Origin: Oscillospiraceae bacterium
GTDB taxonomy: Bacteria; Bacillota; Clostridia; Oscillospirales; Oscillospiraceae
Direction: 5' to 3'
DNA length: 48,782 nucleotides
Assembly (NCBI GenBank): GCA_020025655.1
Contig: JAHHRR010000011.1
Span: 1-48,782 of the forward strand
Shown: positions 32,021-40,649 of the stretch, piece after piece
Layout of the letters: every line of letters starts with the position of its first letter
Numbering within the stretch: position 1 is the first letter of the stretch
Position numbers and translations under genes: made by a program
The notes under the pieces: generated by a model
The model's database searches: none
What the model saw: the letters and a program-made list of their open reading frames with translations, nothing else
Told to the model about the DNA's origin: nothing

Positions 32021-34288
32021 TTGAAAAGCAACGAGAAATTCAGCCAGAAAGCTGAGCTTGCCATTGAAAATGCAAGATGCGCAGCAGGACAAATGGGCCA
32101 CAGCTTTATAGGCACCGAGCATCTGCTTTTGGGGATAATGATGGAAGAAGCGGGGCTTGGCTGCGTTATACTTAAAAAGCATGGCATAGGGGAGCGTGAG
32201 CTGCGCAGAGCCATAATGGAAAAGGACGGGGCAGGTGCGCCCGGAATCCCTGTTCAGGGACTGAGCCAGAGAGCAAAACTTGCGGTTGAGCAGGCATCTG
32301 TTGACGCAAACTGCCTGCATCAGGGCTTCATAGGCACTGAGCATCTGCTGCTGGGAATACTGCGTCAGAATGACAGCAGCGGCAGCAGAATTATTCAGAA
32401 TCTGGGTGTAGACCTTAACGATATATACACCGATATTGTAAATCTTTTCGGCAGCCCATCCTCGTCGGGCAGATTTCAGACCGGACTTGCGAAAACACCC
32501 TTGAGGCGTACGGAGACAAGAATTCTTGACCAGTACAGCCGTGACCTGACTGAACTTGCTTCTTCCGGCAGAATCGAGCCTGTGGTAAGCCGTGAAAACG
32601 AAATTCAGCGGGCGATACAGATACTTGCACGCAAAACTAAAAATAATCCGGTTCTTATAGGAGAACCGGGTGTCGGGAAAACCGCTGTTGCAGAGGGTCT
32701 TGCCCTTGCAGTTGCAAGAGGTGATGCGCCGTCAGAGCTAAGACAGAAAAGAATTGTAAGCCTCGATGTACCGGCAATGCTTGCAGGCACAAAATACAGG
32801 GGAGATTTTGAGGAACGTGTAAAGTCCGTTTTAAAGGATGTGAAGCGTGCAGGGGATATTATTCTCTTTATAGATGAGCTTCACACCATAATAGGTGCAG
32901 GCAGCGCAGAGGGTTCCATTGATGCTGCAAATATATTAAAGCCTGCGCTGGGACGGGGCGAGATTCAGATTATAGGAGCTACAACTCATGAGGAATACCG
33001 CCGCCATATAGAAAAAGACTCCGCTCTGGAGCGGAGATTTCAGCCCGTTACCATAGCCGAGCCTGACAGAAACCAGACTATGAGTATGCTTCGCAGCATA
33101 AAGGACGGCCTTGAACGGCATCATAAGGTAATTATCGGCGAAGAAGCGATGACAGCAGCCTATGAATTATCAGTGCGCTATATTAACGACCGCTTTTTGC
33201 CTGATAAAGCCATAGACCTTCTGGATGAGGCTGCGGCAGCCCTTCATATCTCCAAAAAAACGGGACAGAAAAAGCTTACAGCCGCAGACATTGCAAAGGT
33301 AGTGTCTCTATGGACGAACATTCCCGTAACAGCCATTGACAGTGACGAGAGGAGCGGGCTTATAGATCTTGAAAACAGGATAAAGAAGAGGATAATCGGT
33401 CAGGATGAAGCGGTTTCCGCAGTATCGAGAGCTGTGCGCCGCAGCAGGGTGGGGCTTAGAGATCCGAACAGACCTGTGGGCAGCTTCCTGTTTTTAGGGC
33501 CTACCGGTGTGGGCAAAACGGAGCTTTGCAGAGCCCTTGCCCAGACTGTATACGGAGATGAACAGGCAATGATACGGCTTGATATGTCCGAATATATGGA
33601 AAAGCATTCGGTCAGCCGCCTTATCGGTTCGCCTCCGGGCTATGTGGGCTACGATGACGGCGGCCAGCTCACGGAAAAGGTGAGAAGAAAGCCGTGGTCG
33701 GTAGTGCTTTTTGATGAGATAGAAAAGGCTCATCAGGATATATGGAGCATACTGCTTCAGATAATGGATGACGGACATCTGACAGATGCCTCGGGGCGGC
33801 TTGTGGATTTCAGAAACACGCTTATTGTGATGACATCCAATATAGGGGCCAAGGCTATATGTGATAACCGCTGCCCGCTTGGCTTCGGAAGCGGAGACAC
33901 AAAAAGCGACGATCAAATGAAAATAGCAGTAATGGAGGAGCTTCGTGCCACATTTACACCGGAATTTTTAAACCGTGTGGATGAGACAATAGTTTTCCAC
34001 CGCCTGAGCGGGGAGGATATGCTGAATATTACGGAAAATCTTCTGTGCGGTATAAAGGAACGCTTCAAAAAGCAGGGACTTGAGCTGATAATCCCCGAGG
34101 AAACAGCCGTGTGGCTTTCAAAAACCGGACAGGATGAAAAATACGGAGCAAGACCTCTGCGGCGCAAATTGCAGCGGAGCATTGAAGATGCTGCCGCAGA
34201 GCTGCTTCTGGATGGAAAAGCCGCCAGCGGAGACAGCATAGCAGCCGTTGTTGAAAACGGGAGACTAAAACTTTCCGTGGCGGTTTAA
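32021..34288 (+). CDS. ClpC/ClpA-type AAA+ protease ATPase without the M domain
   Basis: The protein has 755 residues. Two Clp_N repeats (about 5-70 and 80-145; each has a GTEHLLLGI motif) are followed by AAA domain 1 with Walker A GEPGVGKT near 213 and AAA domain 2 with Walker A GPTGVGKT near 493. A likely ClpP-docking loop LGF lies near 620. The middle coiled-coil (UVR/M) domain that ClpC proteins carry after domain 1 is missing: ALHISKKTG runs straight into the AADIAKVVS linker. This gives ClpA-like length. The start is TTG with AAGGGGG upstream. It should unfold substrates for ClpP. No ctsR, mcsA or mcsB neighbours are present. Confidence 0.85.
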   Translation: MKSNEKFSQKAELAIENARCAAGQMGHSFIGTEHLLLGIMMEEAGLGCVILKKHGIGERELRRAIMEKDGAGAPGIPVQGLSQRAKLAVEQASVDANCLHQGFIGTEHLLLGILRQNDSSGSRIIQNLGVDLNDIYTDIVNLFGSPSSSGRFQTGLAKTPLRRTETRILDQYSRDLTELASSGRIEPVVSRENEIQRAIQILARKTKNNPVLIGEPGVGKTAVAEGLALAVARGDAPSELRQKRIVSLDVPAMLAGTKYRGDFEERVKSVLKDVKRAGDIILFIDELHTIIGAGSAEGSIDAANILKPALGRGEIQIIGATTHEEYRRHIEKDSALERRFQPVTIAEPDRNQTMSMLRSIKDGLERHHKVIIGEEAMTAAYELSVRYINDRFLPDKAIDLLDEAAAALHISKKTGQKKLTAADIAKVVSLWTNIPVTAIDSDERSGLIDLENRIKKRIIGQDEAVSAVSRAVRRSRVGLRDPNRPVGSFLFLGPTGVGKTELCRALAQTVYGDEQAMIRLDMSEYMEKHSVSRLIGSPPGYVGYDDGGQLTEKVRRKPWSVVLFDEIEKAHQDIWSILLQIMDDGHLTDASGRLVDFRNTLIVMTSNIGAKAICDNRCPLGFGSGDTKSDDQMKIAVMEELRATFTPEFLNRVDETIVFHRLSGEDMLNITENLLCGIKERFKKQGLELIIPEETAVWLSKTGQDEKYGARPLRRKLQRSIEDAAAELLLDGKAASGDSIAAVVENGRLKLSVAV

Positions 34289-34294
34289 AATTCC

Positions 34295-34660
34295 TCATTT
34301 GTAATTGTTGAGTACCTCGATGCTTTTTGCAAGCTCGTCGTTGCTGGGACTGAGTTTGTTCACAGTGGCTTCTAAAAACTTACTGAGATTAGGGCGGGTT
34401 TTAGTGGAACTTAACGTACTGGCGTAATACTCCTCCACCGTAACAGCAGGAGCGTATGTGCGACCGCAGGTTTTGCCGCATCTGGTAAAGCCTGCCTCGC
34501 ATAGAGCGCCCTTGTCCAGCATACTGTTAAGAAGTATGTGAACAGAACTGCTTTTCCATGTCTTATCAATAGAGCGTTCCATCAGTTCTCCACGTGACAG
34601 CGGCTTTTCCGCTGCCCACATTACGTCCATAATTTCTAATTCGTTTTTGGTTAAATTCAT
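34295..34660 (-). CDS. BlaI/MecI family transcriptional repressor
   Basis: The protein has 121 residues: a winged helix N-terminal domain (LTKNELEIMDVMWAAEKPLSRGEL) and a C-terminal dimerisation part, the layout of penicillinase repressors. The start at 34660 is preferred because AAAGGAG lies seven bases upstream; an ATG 21 bases further up overlaps that site. No BlaR1 sensor or beta-lactamase gene lies nearby, so the regulon is unknown. It converges on the Clp gene with only six bases between the stop codons. Confidence 0.82.
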   Translation of the reverse strand: MNLTKNELEIMDVMWAAEKPLSRGELMERSIDKTWKSSSVHILLNSMLDKGALCEAGFTRCGKTCGRTYAPAVTVEEYYASTLSSTKTRPNLSKFLEATVNKLSPSNDELAKSIEVLNNYK

Positions 34661-34712
34661 TTTCCGCTCCTTTCGGGCCATGCTGTTTAAATAAATTGAT
34701 TTAAAGAGCAGT

Positions 34713-34727
34713 TATATGTTACATATA
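34713..34727. promoter_or_regulatory. Dyad upstream of the BlaI-type gene, possible operator
   Basis: TATATGT-T-ACATATA is a perfect 7-1-7 dyad 53 bases before the repressor start. BlaI/MecI sites are built from TACA/TGTA elements, so this is a plausible autoregulatory site. Confidence 0.45.
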
Positions 34728-35016
34728 TTTAATTAGGAACTCATGCTACTATAAAGGAAAATAAAAGTCAATTACTTTCAATTAAAAATATGTGAATTTT
34801 TGATTAAAGCAGTAGTTTTCTTTTAAAAATTACTGATATTCCAGGAAAAATAAAGTTAAACATAATGAACCTTAAATGAAAGTGCGTTAAAAGCTAGTCA
34901 TTTCACGAACGGAAATAGAAATAAATTGCAGCATAAATATGCCTCTTTTGTGGAAATATGTAAGATATAGATAATATATATGAATGTTTTTGACCAAATT
35001 TATTTGCCTAATTCAC
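34728..35016. other. AT-rich intergenic sequence, no gene seen
   Basis: About 290 very AT-rich bases lie between the blaI-like gene and the rny promoter. No ORF with a ribosome binding site, no RNA gene and no strong repeat was found. Confidence 0.5.
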
Positions 35017-35045
35017 TTGACATAACACCAAAGTCAAGCTAAAAT
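35017..35045 (+). promoter_or_regulatory. SigA-type promoter of rny
   Basis: TTGACA (35017-35022), a 17-base spacer and TAAAAT (35040-35045) predict a transcription start near 35052 and a leader of about 150 bases. Confidence 0.82.
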
Positions 35046-35062
35046 GATACAGGCAATATTTT

Positions 35063-35130
35063 GGAGGTCTGGGGAGACTCCTTTAAATATTTCTTTTCAA
35101 GTTCGGATGAGCACGTTTTGGGAGCTCATC
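35063..35130 (+). promoter_or_regulatory. Structured 5' leader of rny
   Basis: Two hairpins are visible: GGAGGTCT-GGGG-AGACTCC (35063-35081, one bulge) and GATGAGC (35106-35112) with GCTCATC (35124-35130), the latter followed by TTGTTTT. Between them and the ribosome binding site lies a dyad AACGAA-A-TTCGTT (35144-35156). The second hairpin resembles an attenuator; control by RNase Y itself is a possibility. Confidence 0.5.
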
Positions 35131-35201
35131 TTGTTTTAAATCAAACGAAATTCGTTAAACCACCGCAAAATTCTTAAAGAATGGAGGTGTGTTTACTTAC
35201 T

Positions 35202-36743
35202 ATGCCGATTTACCTATGGATCATTATTATAGTTGCAGTAGCTTTTGCAACCTTTTTTCTCGGAGTTGTTTATCGCAAAAAGGTTGCGGAGCGTGAAATA
35301 ATAAGCGCAGAAGAAGAAGCCAAGCGTATTATAAATGAATCAATTAAAAGTGCCGAGAGTAAAAAGAGAGAAGCTCTCGTCGAGGCAAAGGAAGAAATAC
35401 ACAGAAATCGTGCTGAACATGAGCGCGAAATGAAGGAACGCCGCAGCGAACTCCAGAAACAGGAGCGCCGCCTGCAGCAGAAGGAAGAAAATCTTGACAG
35501 AAAGCTCGATTCCATTGAGAAAAAGAGCGATAATCTGAACAACAGGATTTCCGCAGTTGAGGCCCAGCAGAAGGAAGTGGCTCTGGTTAAGAAGAGCCAG
35601 CTGGAAATGCTGGAGAAAATTTCCGGCTTCTCAGTAGATGAAGCCAAGGCATACCTGATTGCCAATATCCGTGATGACGTTACTCACGAAATGGCTTTAA
35701 AGGTAAAAGAAATCGAGATGCAGTACAAGGAAGAGGCTGATGAGAAGGCAAGAGAAATCATTGCCACCGCAATTCAGCGCTGCGCTGCAGATCATGCAAG
35801 CGAAATCACAGTCTCTGTCGTTCCCCTCCCCAACGACGAAATGAAGGGCCGTATCATCGGCCGTGAAGGCAGAAACATCCGCAGTATCGAAACTCTTACC
35901 GGATGCGACCTTATTATTGATGATACCCCCGAGACTATTACTGTTTCCAGCTTTGATCCCGTACGCCGTGAGATTGCAAGACTGGCTCTTGAAAAGCTTA
36001 TTCAGGACGGCAGAATTCATCCCGCAAGAATTGAGGAAATGGTTGCAAAAGCTCAGCGTGAGGTTAATGCCACCATTAAGGCTGAGGGCGAAAGAGCAGT
36101 ATTTGAGACTAATGTTCACGGTCTTAACCCCGAAATCATCAAGCTTCTGGGCCGTATGAGATATCGTACCAGCTACGGTCAGAATGTACTTAATCACTCC
36201 ATTGAGGTTTCTCACATTGCAGGTCTTATGGCCGCAGAACTGGGAGTGGATGTGGCTACCGCAAAGCGTGCAGGTCTGCTGCACGATATCGGTAAGGCTA
36301 TCGACCATGAGGTTGAGGGCAGCCACGTTACTATCGGTGTGGACATTGCCAGAAAGTACAGAGAGCCTGAGGAAGTTATTCATGCTATCGAGGCTCACCA
36401 CGGTGATGTTGAATGCCGCACTGTTGTTGCCTGCCTTGTTCAGGCAGCTGATGCTATCTCTGCTTCACGCCCCGGTGCACGCAGAGAAAATATCGAAAAC
36501 TACGTCAAGCGTCTTGAGAGACTGGAAGAGGTTGCAAAGAGCTTCCCCGGCATTTCCAGCTCCTATGCTATTCAGGCAGGACGTGAGATCCGCATAATGG
36601 TCAAGCCCGAGGATGTAAGCGAGGACGAGATGGTTCTGCTTGCAAGGGACATTGCCAAGAAGATTGAGGACGAGCTGACCTATCCCGGTCAGATTAAGGT
36701 TCATCTTCTTCGTGAAACCAAAGCTGTGGAATACGCAAAATAA
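35202..36743 (+). CDS. rny: Ribonuclease Y
   Basis: The protein has 513 residues in the standard order: membrane anchor (about 2-24), long coiled coil (about 30-190), KH domain with GRIIGREGRNIRSIE (about 213-227), and HD phosphohydrolase domain with LLHDIGKAIDHE near 360. It is the membrane-bound endoribonuclease that starts mRNA decay in Firmicutes. I chose ATG at 35202, with GGAGGTG about 14 bases upstream; an in-frame ATG at 35181 would overlap that site. Fully intact. It has its own promoter, structured leader and terminator. Confidence 0.95.
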   Translation: MPIYLWIIIIVAVAFATFFLGVVYRKKVAEREIISAEEEAKRIINESIKSAESKKREALVEAKEEIHRNRAEHEREMKERRSELQKQERRLQQKEENLDRKLDSIEKKSDNLNNRISAVEAQQKEVALVKKSQLEMLEKISGFSVDEAKAYLIANIRDDVTHEMALKVKEIEMQYKEEADEKAREIIATAIQRCAADHASEITVSVVPLPNDEMKGRIIGREGRNIRSIETLTGCDLIIDDTPETITVSSFDPVRREIARLALEKLIQDGRIHPARIEEMVAKAQREVNATIKAEGERAVFETNVHGLNPEIIKLLGRMRYRTSYGQNVLNHSIEVSHIAGLMAAELGVDVATAKRAGLLHDIGKAIDHEVEGSHVTIGVDIARKYREPEEVIHAIEAHHGDVECRTVVACLVQAADAISASRPGARRENIENYVKRLERLEEVAKSFPGISSSYAIQAGREIRIMVKPEDVSEDEMVLLARDIAKKIEDELTYPGQIKVHLLRETKAVEYAK

Positions 36744-36756
36744 ATTAAAAAAATCA

Positions 36757-36790
36757 AGACCTTCGGAAGAAATTTCCGAAGGTCTTTTTA
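36757..36790. terminator. Bidirectional terminator between rny and the phosphodiesterase gene
   Basis: AAGACCTTCGGAA (36757-36769) and TTCCGAAGGTCTT (36775-36787) pair with a GAAAT loop and T-run. Confidence 0.92.
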
Positions 36791-36792
36791 TA

Positions 36793-37263
36793 TTATAAAT
36801 CTCTTATTTCACTGGCGATTCCGCCGTTTGGGAATACCTCAACCACCGCATACGTCAGCTCTCTTCCTTTTCCGGCGGTACCGGGGTTAATTACCTTCAC
36901 GCCGCCAACTTCGATGTTGAGAGCCTTGTGAGTATGACCGTACATGGCTATCTGCGCTCCTTTTTCCTGAGCGGCATATACAAGGCGGTCTGCACCACGG
37001 TATTTAACGTCATATAAATGACCGTGAGTTATGAACGCCTTTACAGGCCCCATGGGAACGATGTCCTCATCGGGAGCAGTATGAACATAATCACAGTTTC
37101 CGCATACATTGTATAAAGGAATATCGGGAAATTCCAGACGGATACACTCGGTATCCCTTTCGCAGTCACCAAGATGAATTACAATATCGGGTCTTGTGCG
37201 CCTGATGGCTTCAATCATAAGAGCGGTAGAACCATGTGTATCAGAAAAAACAGCAGCTTTCAT
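36793..37263 (-). CDS. YfcE/MJ0936-type metallophosphoesterase
   Basis: The protein has 156 residues, typical for this short calcineurin-like family. Metal-site motifs are complete: SDTHG (7-11), HLGDCE (about 34), GNCD in place of GNHD (about 54), THGH (about 80) and GHTHKA (about 109). The family hydrolyses phosphodiesters such as artificial substrates; the natural one is unknown. GAGGTAAAAAT lies upstream of ATG. It is divergent from the small-protein operon that follows. Confidence 0.85.
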   Translation of the reverse strand: MKAAVFSDTHGSTALMIEAIRRTRPDIVIHLGDCERDTECIRLEFPDIPLYNVCGNCDYVHTAPDEDIVPMGPVKAFITHGHLYDVKYRGADRLVYAAQEKGAQIAMYGHTHKALNIEVGGVKVINPGTAGKGRELTYAVVEVFPNGGIASEIRDL

Positions 37264-37332
37264 ATTTTTACCTCGTTTTAATTATCATTTGAATAAACCC
37301 TGAATATAATGAGTTTAGGAGTGTGATAGAAT

Positions 37333-37572
37333 ATGCAGAATTTTAAAACGCTGGAAGAAGAGCTTGCCAGAAGCGGCAAGGCAGAGGATATCCAGCGGCT
37401 TGCCCAGTCAAGCGACGGAGTGAAGCTGAGCCGGATGGTGAATATGCAGGAAGTGGAAAAGGCCGCAAAGGGCGGCGATACAGCAGCAATGCAGAATATT
37501 ATCAAAGGCGTTCTGCAAACTGAAGAGGGCAAGAGACTTGCCGAAAGCGTAATGAAGCTTATGCAGGGCTAA
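37333..37572 (+). CDS. Small protein of unknown function (first of three)
   Basis: The protein has 79 residues, is soluble and predicted to be all helical and charged, with EEELARSGKAEDIQRLAQSSDG near the start. TAGGAG lies about 11 bases before ATG. No family is recognised. It is followed within 19 bases by the next gene, so the three small genes probably form one operon under a TATAAT-like -10 box near 37303. Confidence 0.65.
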   Translation: MQNFKTLEEELARSGKAEDIQRLAQSSDGVKLSRMVNMQEVEKAAKGGDTAAMQNIIKGVLQTEEGKRLAESVMKLMQG

Positions 37573-37591
37573 AAGGGGAGGGATACCTGCC

Positions 37592-37960
37592 GTGAGCGAG
37601 TTTGAGGACAAGTTGAACAGTATTTTAAACGACCCGCAGCAGATGGGGAAAATTGCAGACATGGCAAAATCGCTCATGGGCGGGAATGGCCCTCAAGAAA
37701 AGCCTGAGGAGGAAAAGAACAATCAAAATCCGACTTTCGGTGCTGACCTCGGGCTTGATATAGGGTCTATCGGTAAGATAACTAAGATATTGTCGGAAGT
37801 CAAGAACGAAAATGATGATAAGACTGCACTTTTGCAGGCGATGGAGCCGTATCTAAACGAAAAGCGGCGCAGTAAGATGGAAAAAGGTATAAAGCTTGCC
37901 AAACTTGCAAAGCTTGCAAAACTCGCCCTGGGGGAGTTTGGGGGCGATGAGGATGTATAA
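37592..37960 (+). CDS. Small protein of unknown function (second of three)
   Basis: The protein has 122 residues; it starts at GTG with GGGGAGG ten bases upstream. It begins with a helical segment (FEDKLNSILNDPQQMGKIAD), then an acidic Glu/Asn/Pro linker and a Lys/Leu-rich amphipathic helix near the C-terminus in which KLA triplets repeat four times. No membrane span is evident. Its end overlaps the start of the third gene. Function unknown. Confidence 0.65.
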   Translation: MSEFEDKLNSILNDPQQMGKIADMAKSLMGGNGPQEKPEEEKNNQNPTFGADLGLDIGSIGKITKILSEVKNENDDKTALLQAMEPYLNEKRRSKMEKGIKLAKLAKLAKLALGEFGGDEDV

Positions 37961-38312
37961 CTACTATAAAGGAAACTCCGGCATGATGCGCAGGGTAGAA
38001 GATACACCCGGAAGCAGACCGTCACAGTCGGCAAGGGAGAATCAGAGAAGCAGACCGTCACAGTCAGCAGGGGGGACACAAAAAAACAGAGAGCCGAGGC
38101 AGAATTCAAACATGAATTATCAGCGGCAGGCTCCTCAGAATACACCACGAAAAACATCCGGCATTCTGGAGCAGATTGGAAGCATACTTCCCAAATCTGC
38201 AGGAAATCTGGAAACGGAGGACATTATTCTGCTGCTTATACTTTACTTAATGTATAAGGACAGCGGAGACACGGAGCTGCTCATCATTATGGGAGCAATG
38301 CTTTTAATGTGA
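37947..38312 (+). CDS. Small protein with hydrophobic C-terminus (third of three)
   Basis: About 121 residues. The start is ATG 37947 (GGGGG five bases upstream) or ATG 37953; both overlap the previous gene. The N-terminal half is polar, rich in Arg, Ser, Gln and Asn, with a twofold 12-residue repeat. The C-terminal 32 residues form two short hydrophobic helices separated by KDSGDTE (EDIILLLILYLMY and LLIIMGAMLLM). Such a tail recurs in uncharacterised Clostridia proteins, some near sporulation genes; that link is from memory and not firm. A terminator follows. Confidence 0.65.
   Translation: MRMYNYYKGNSGMMRRVEDTPGSRPSQSARENQRSRPSQSAGGTQKNREPRQNSNMNYQRQAPQNTPRKTSGILEQIGSILPKSAGNLETEDIILLLILYLMYKDSGDTELLIIMGAMLLM
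38013..38084 (+). repeat. 36-bp direct repeat, two copies, inside the third small gene
   Basis: The unit starts AGCAGACCGTCACAGTC at 38013 and again at 38049, encoding SRPSQSA-type 12-residue repeats. The first ~17 bases are identical, the rest diverged. Confidence 0.75.
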
Positions 38313-38318
38313 GATATT

Positions 38319-38348
38319 AAAAGGAGCAATGTAATCATTGCTCCTTTT
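38319..38348. terminator. Bidirectional terminator after the small-protein operon
   Basis: AAAAGGAGCAATG and CATTGCTCCTTTT pair perfectly around TAAT; the minus-strand transferase gene ends on the other side. Confidence 0.92.
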
Positions 38349-38357
38349 ACTTATACA

Positions 38358-39458
38358 TTATGATTTTTTGTGTTCAACACCGGAGGTTTTACTGCTCTTG
38401 GCGTTTTCACCTGAATTGGAACTCACAGGTTTCTTCCTGAGGACGAAGAACCAGATGCAGATTGAAATTATAAGAGCTGTAATCAGGCAGATAAAACGTA
38501 CAGAGGTTTTGGTTCCTGCCAGCAGCACAGCCATAAGACCGAGCACTGCGGAAATGCCGTAAAGCACAGCCACAGCCTGCTTCTGGTTAAGACCCATAGC
38601 CATCAGTCTGTGATGGAAATGTCCCTTGTCTGCATGGAAGGGACTCTGTCCGTGCAATATTCTGCGGAAAAATGCAAATATTGTATCTGCAAGAGGAACA
38701 GCCAGTGCAAGCAGCGGGATGAGGAAGGATATGATGGCGTGGAACTTGAAAAGTCCCAGAATTGACACGGTGGAAAGTACATATCCTAAAAACTGCGAAC
38801 CTACATCACCCATGAATATCTTTGCCGGATTCATGTTGTAAGGCATGAAGCCCAGACACGCACCGGTAAGACCTGCGAGAATGATTGAAATTTTAGGCTC
38901 AGATACAAAAAGTGCCACAACGAGCATTGTAAGAGAGCTTATTCCGGAAACTCCTACTGCCAGGCCGTCCAGACCGTCAATAAGATTTACCGCATTGGTG
39001 CAGGCAACTATCCATATTATTGTCATAGGGATAGACCAGAAACCGATTGAAAACGGAGCGCCGGTAAAGGGGTTTGTTATGGCATCGAAAATGACACCGC
39101 AGCGAATGGCCACTACTGCGGCCAGAATCTGACCTGCAAGCTTGACCCATGCATTTAATGTCACTATATCATCCACTGCACCCATAACTGCTATAATTAC
39201 TGCACCCAGAAGCATACCCAGCAGAGGAGTAGACATGGGGACAAAAAGCAGAACAGATAAGAAGAAGGCAAGGACTATCGCCAGGCCTCCCATGCGGGGG
39301 ATAGGGTGATCGTGCATACGGCGGTCATCCTTCGGCACATCTATTGCACCCACTTTTTCAGCAAAGAGCTTAACCGGCGGAGTCATAAGCAGGGATACGC
39401 CGAAGGCAACACCTGCACTCAGCAGCAGTTTAAGCCACAGAGCCATGTTTGGAAACAT
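38358..39458 (-). CDS. Undecaprenyl-phosphate GlcNAc-1-phosphate transferase-like (TagO/WecA)
   Basis: The protein has 366 residues and about ten membrane helices. Family motifs are visible: PKDDRRMHDHPIPRMGG (about 41-57), GAVDDIV, NAVNLIDGLDGLAVG and FMGDVGSQFLGY, with the catalytic Asp pairs. It moves a sugar phosphate from a UDP-sugar onto undecaprenyl phosphate, starting teichoic acid or cell-surface polysaccharide synthesis. It starts 35 bases after trpS on the same strand and may share its transcript. Sugar specificity (GlcNAc) is by family precedent. Confidence 0.88.
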   Translation of the reverse strand: MFPNMALWLKLLLSAGVAFGVSLLMTPPVKLFAEKVGAIDVPKDDRRMHDHPIPRMGGLAIVLAFFLSVLLFVPMSTPLLGMLLGAVIIAVMGAVDDIVTLNAWVKLAGQILAAVVAIRCGVIFDAITNPFTGAPFSIGFWSIPMTIIWIVACTNAVNLIDGLDGLAVGVSGISSLTMLVVALFVSEPKISIILAGLTGACLGFMPYNMNPAKIFMGDVGSQFLGYVLSTVSILGLFKFHAIISFLIPLLALAVPLADTIFAFFRRILHGQSPFHADKGHFHHRLMAMGLNQKQAVAVLYGISAVLGLMAVLLAGTKTSVRFICLITALIISICIWFFVLRKKPVSSNSGENAKSSKTSGVEHKKS

Positions 39459-39493
39459 AAGTTTTATATCCAGCTTTCTCTAGTATTTTAAGC

Positions 39494-40516
39494 TCAGAAA
39501 GGCTTTTCAACAAATCCGATTCTCTTATAGACCTTGCGAAGGGTTCTGCGTGCGATAGCACTTGCTTTCTGGGCGCCCTGAGTGTAAACATCTTTGAGAT
39601 ATGCCTTGTCTGCAAGCATTCTCTCGGTTTCTTCACGGACAGGTCTGAGAGTTTCAATAACAGCGTCACCTACTGCGGGCTTGAATACACCGTAGCCCAT
39701 GCCGTCAAACTCTTTTTCAATCTCATCAAAGGTCTTTCCGGTTACAGATGAGTAGATAGACATGAGGTTTGAAACACCGGGCTTGTTTGCAGGATCAAAG
39801 TGTACGCAGTTTTCAGTGTCAGAGTCAGTAATGGCACGCTTGAACTTTCTTGCGATATCCTCAGGCTTATCCATGACGAATACACATCCGGCAGGATCGG
39901 ACTTGGACATCTTGGCGGTAGGATTGCCGAGGCTCATTATTCTTGCGCCTACTTTGGGTATGTAGGGCTCGGGAACCTTAAAGGTTTCACCGTAAATGTT
40001 GTTGAAGCGTGTGGCAATGTCTCTGGTAAGCTCGCAATGCTGCTTCTGATCTTCACCTACGGGAATGTAGTCTGCCTGATAGAGCAGAATATCTGCTGCC
40101 ATCAGAGAGGGGTAGGTGAAAAGACCGCCGTTTATATTTTCACTGTTTTTGGCACTCTTGTCCTTGAACTGGGTCATGCGGCTCAGCTCACCGAACATGG
40201 TGTAGCAGTTCAGAATCCAACCGAGTTCTGCGTGCTCGTGGACGTGACTCTGGATAAAGAGAGTATTCTTCTCGGGGTCAAGACCGCAGGCAATATACTG
40301 AGCAAGCTGAGACACAGAGCGGCGGCGGAGCTCCGCAGGGTTCTGCCGAACGGTGATGCTGTGTAAGTCAGCCATGAAATAGTAACAGTCAAATTCATCC
40401 GTAAGCTTTGTCCAGTTCTTAACTGCGCCCAGATAGTTTCCCAGATGCAGTTCACCGGAGGGCTGGATGCCGGAGAGCATAATCTTTTTTGCGGGAACAG
40501 CTGCTGTATTTTCCAT
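39494..40516 (-). CDS. trpS: Tryptophan-tRNA ligase
   Basis: The protein has 340 residues, a class I synthetase. The HIGH motif appears as LHLGNYLG near residue 20, after SGIQPSGE; the KMSKS loop is AKMSKSDP near 200. It charges tRNA-Trp. The start at 40516 follows GCGAGGAATTAAAA; a longer frame to 40558 lacks a ribosome binding site. It is divergent from gltX; no T-box leader could be fitted into the 133-base gap. Confidence 0.93.
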   Translation of the reverse strand: MENTAAVPAKKIMLSGIQPSGELHLGNYLGAVKNWTKLTDEFDCYYFMADLHSITVRQNPAELRRRSVSQLAQYIACGLDPEKNTLFIQSHVHEHAELGWILNCYTMFGELSRMTQFKDKSAKNSENINGGLFTYPSLMAADILLYQADYIPVGEDQKQHCELTRDIATRFNNIYGETFKVPEPYIPKVGARIMSLGNPTAKMSKSDPAGCVFVMDKPEDIARKFKRAITDSDTENCVHFDPANKPGVSNLMSIYSSVTGKTFDEIEKEFDGMGYGVFKPAVGDAVIETLRPVREETERMLADKAYLKDVYTQGAQKASAIARRTLRKVYKRIGFVEKPF

Positions 40517-40649
40517 TTTTAATTCCTCGCTTTCATATATAAAGTACAAATTACACAATTTAGTATTTTAACAAATAAAGTTCAGCTTGACAACAGGGAA
40601 AATGTAAAATAATATATGAAAGCAAAGATAAATGCTTAAGGAGGAAATT

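Noticed and set aside
38013..38084. 36-bp repeat as the start of a CRISPR or mobile repeat
   Set aside because: There are only two copies, in frame and coding for a 12-residue repeat, with no spacer structure.
40517..40649. T-box leader for trpS or gltX
   Set aside because: The divergent gap is only 133 bases and no T-box sequence or antiterminator was found.
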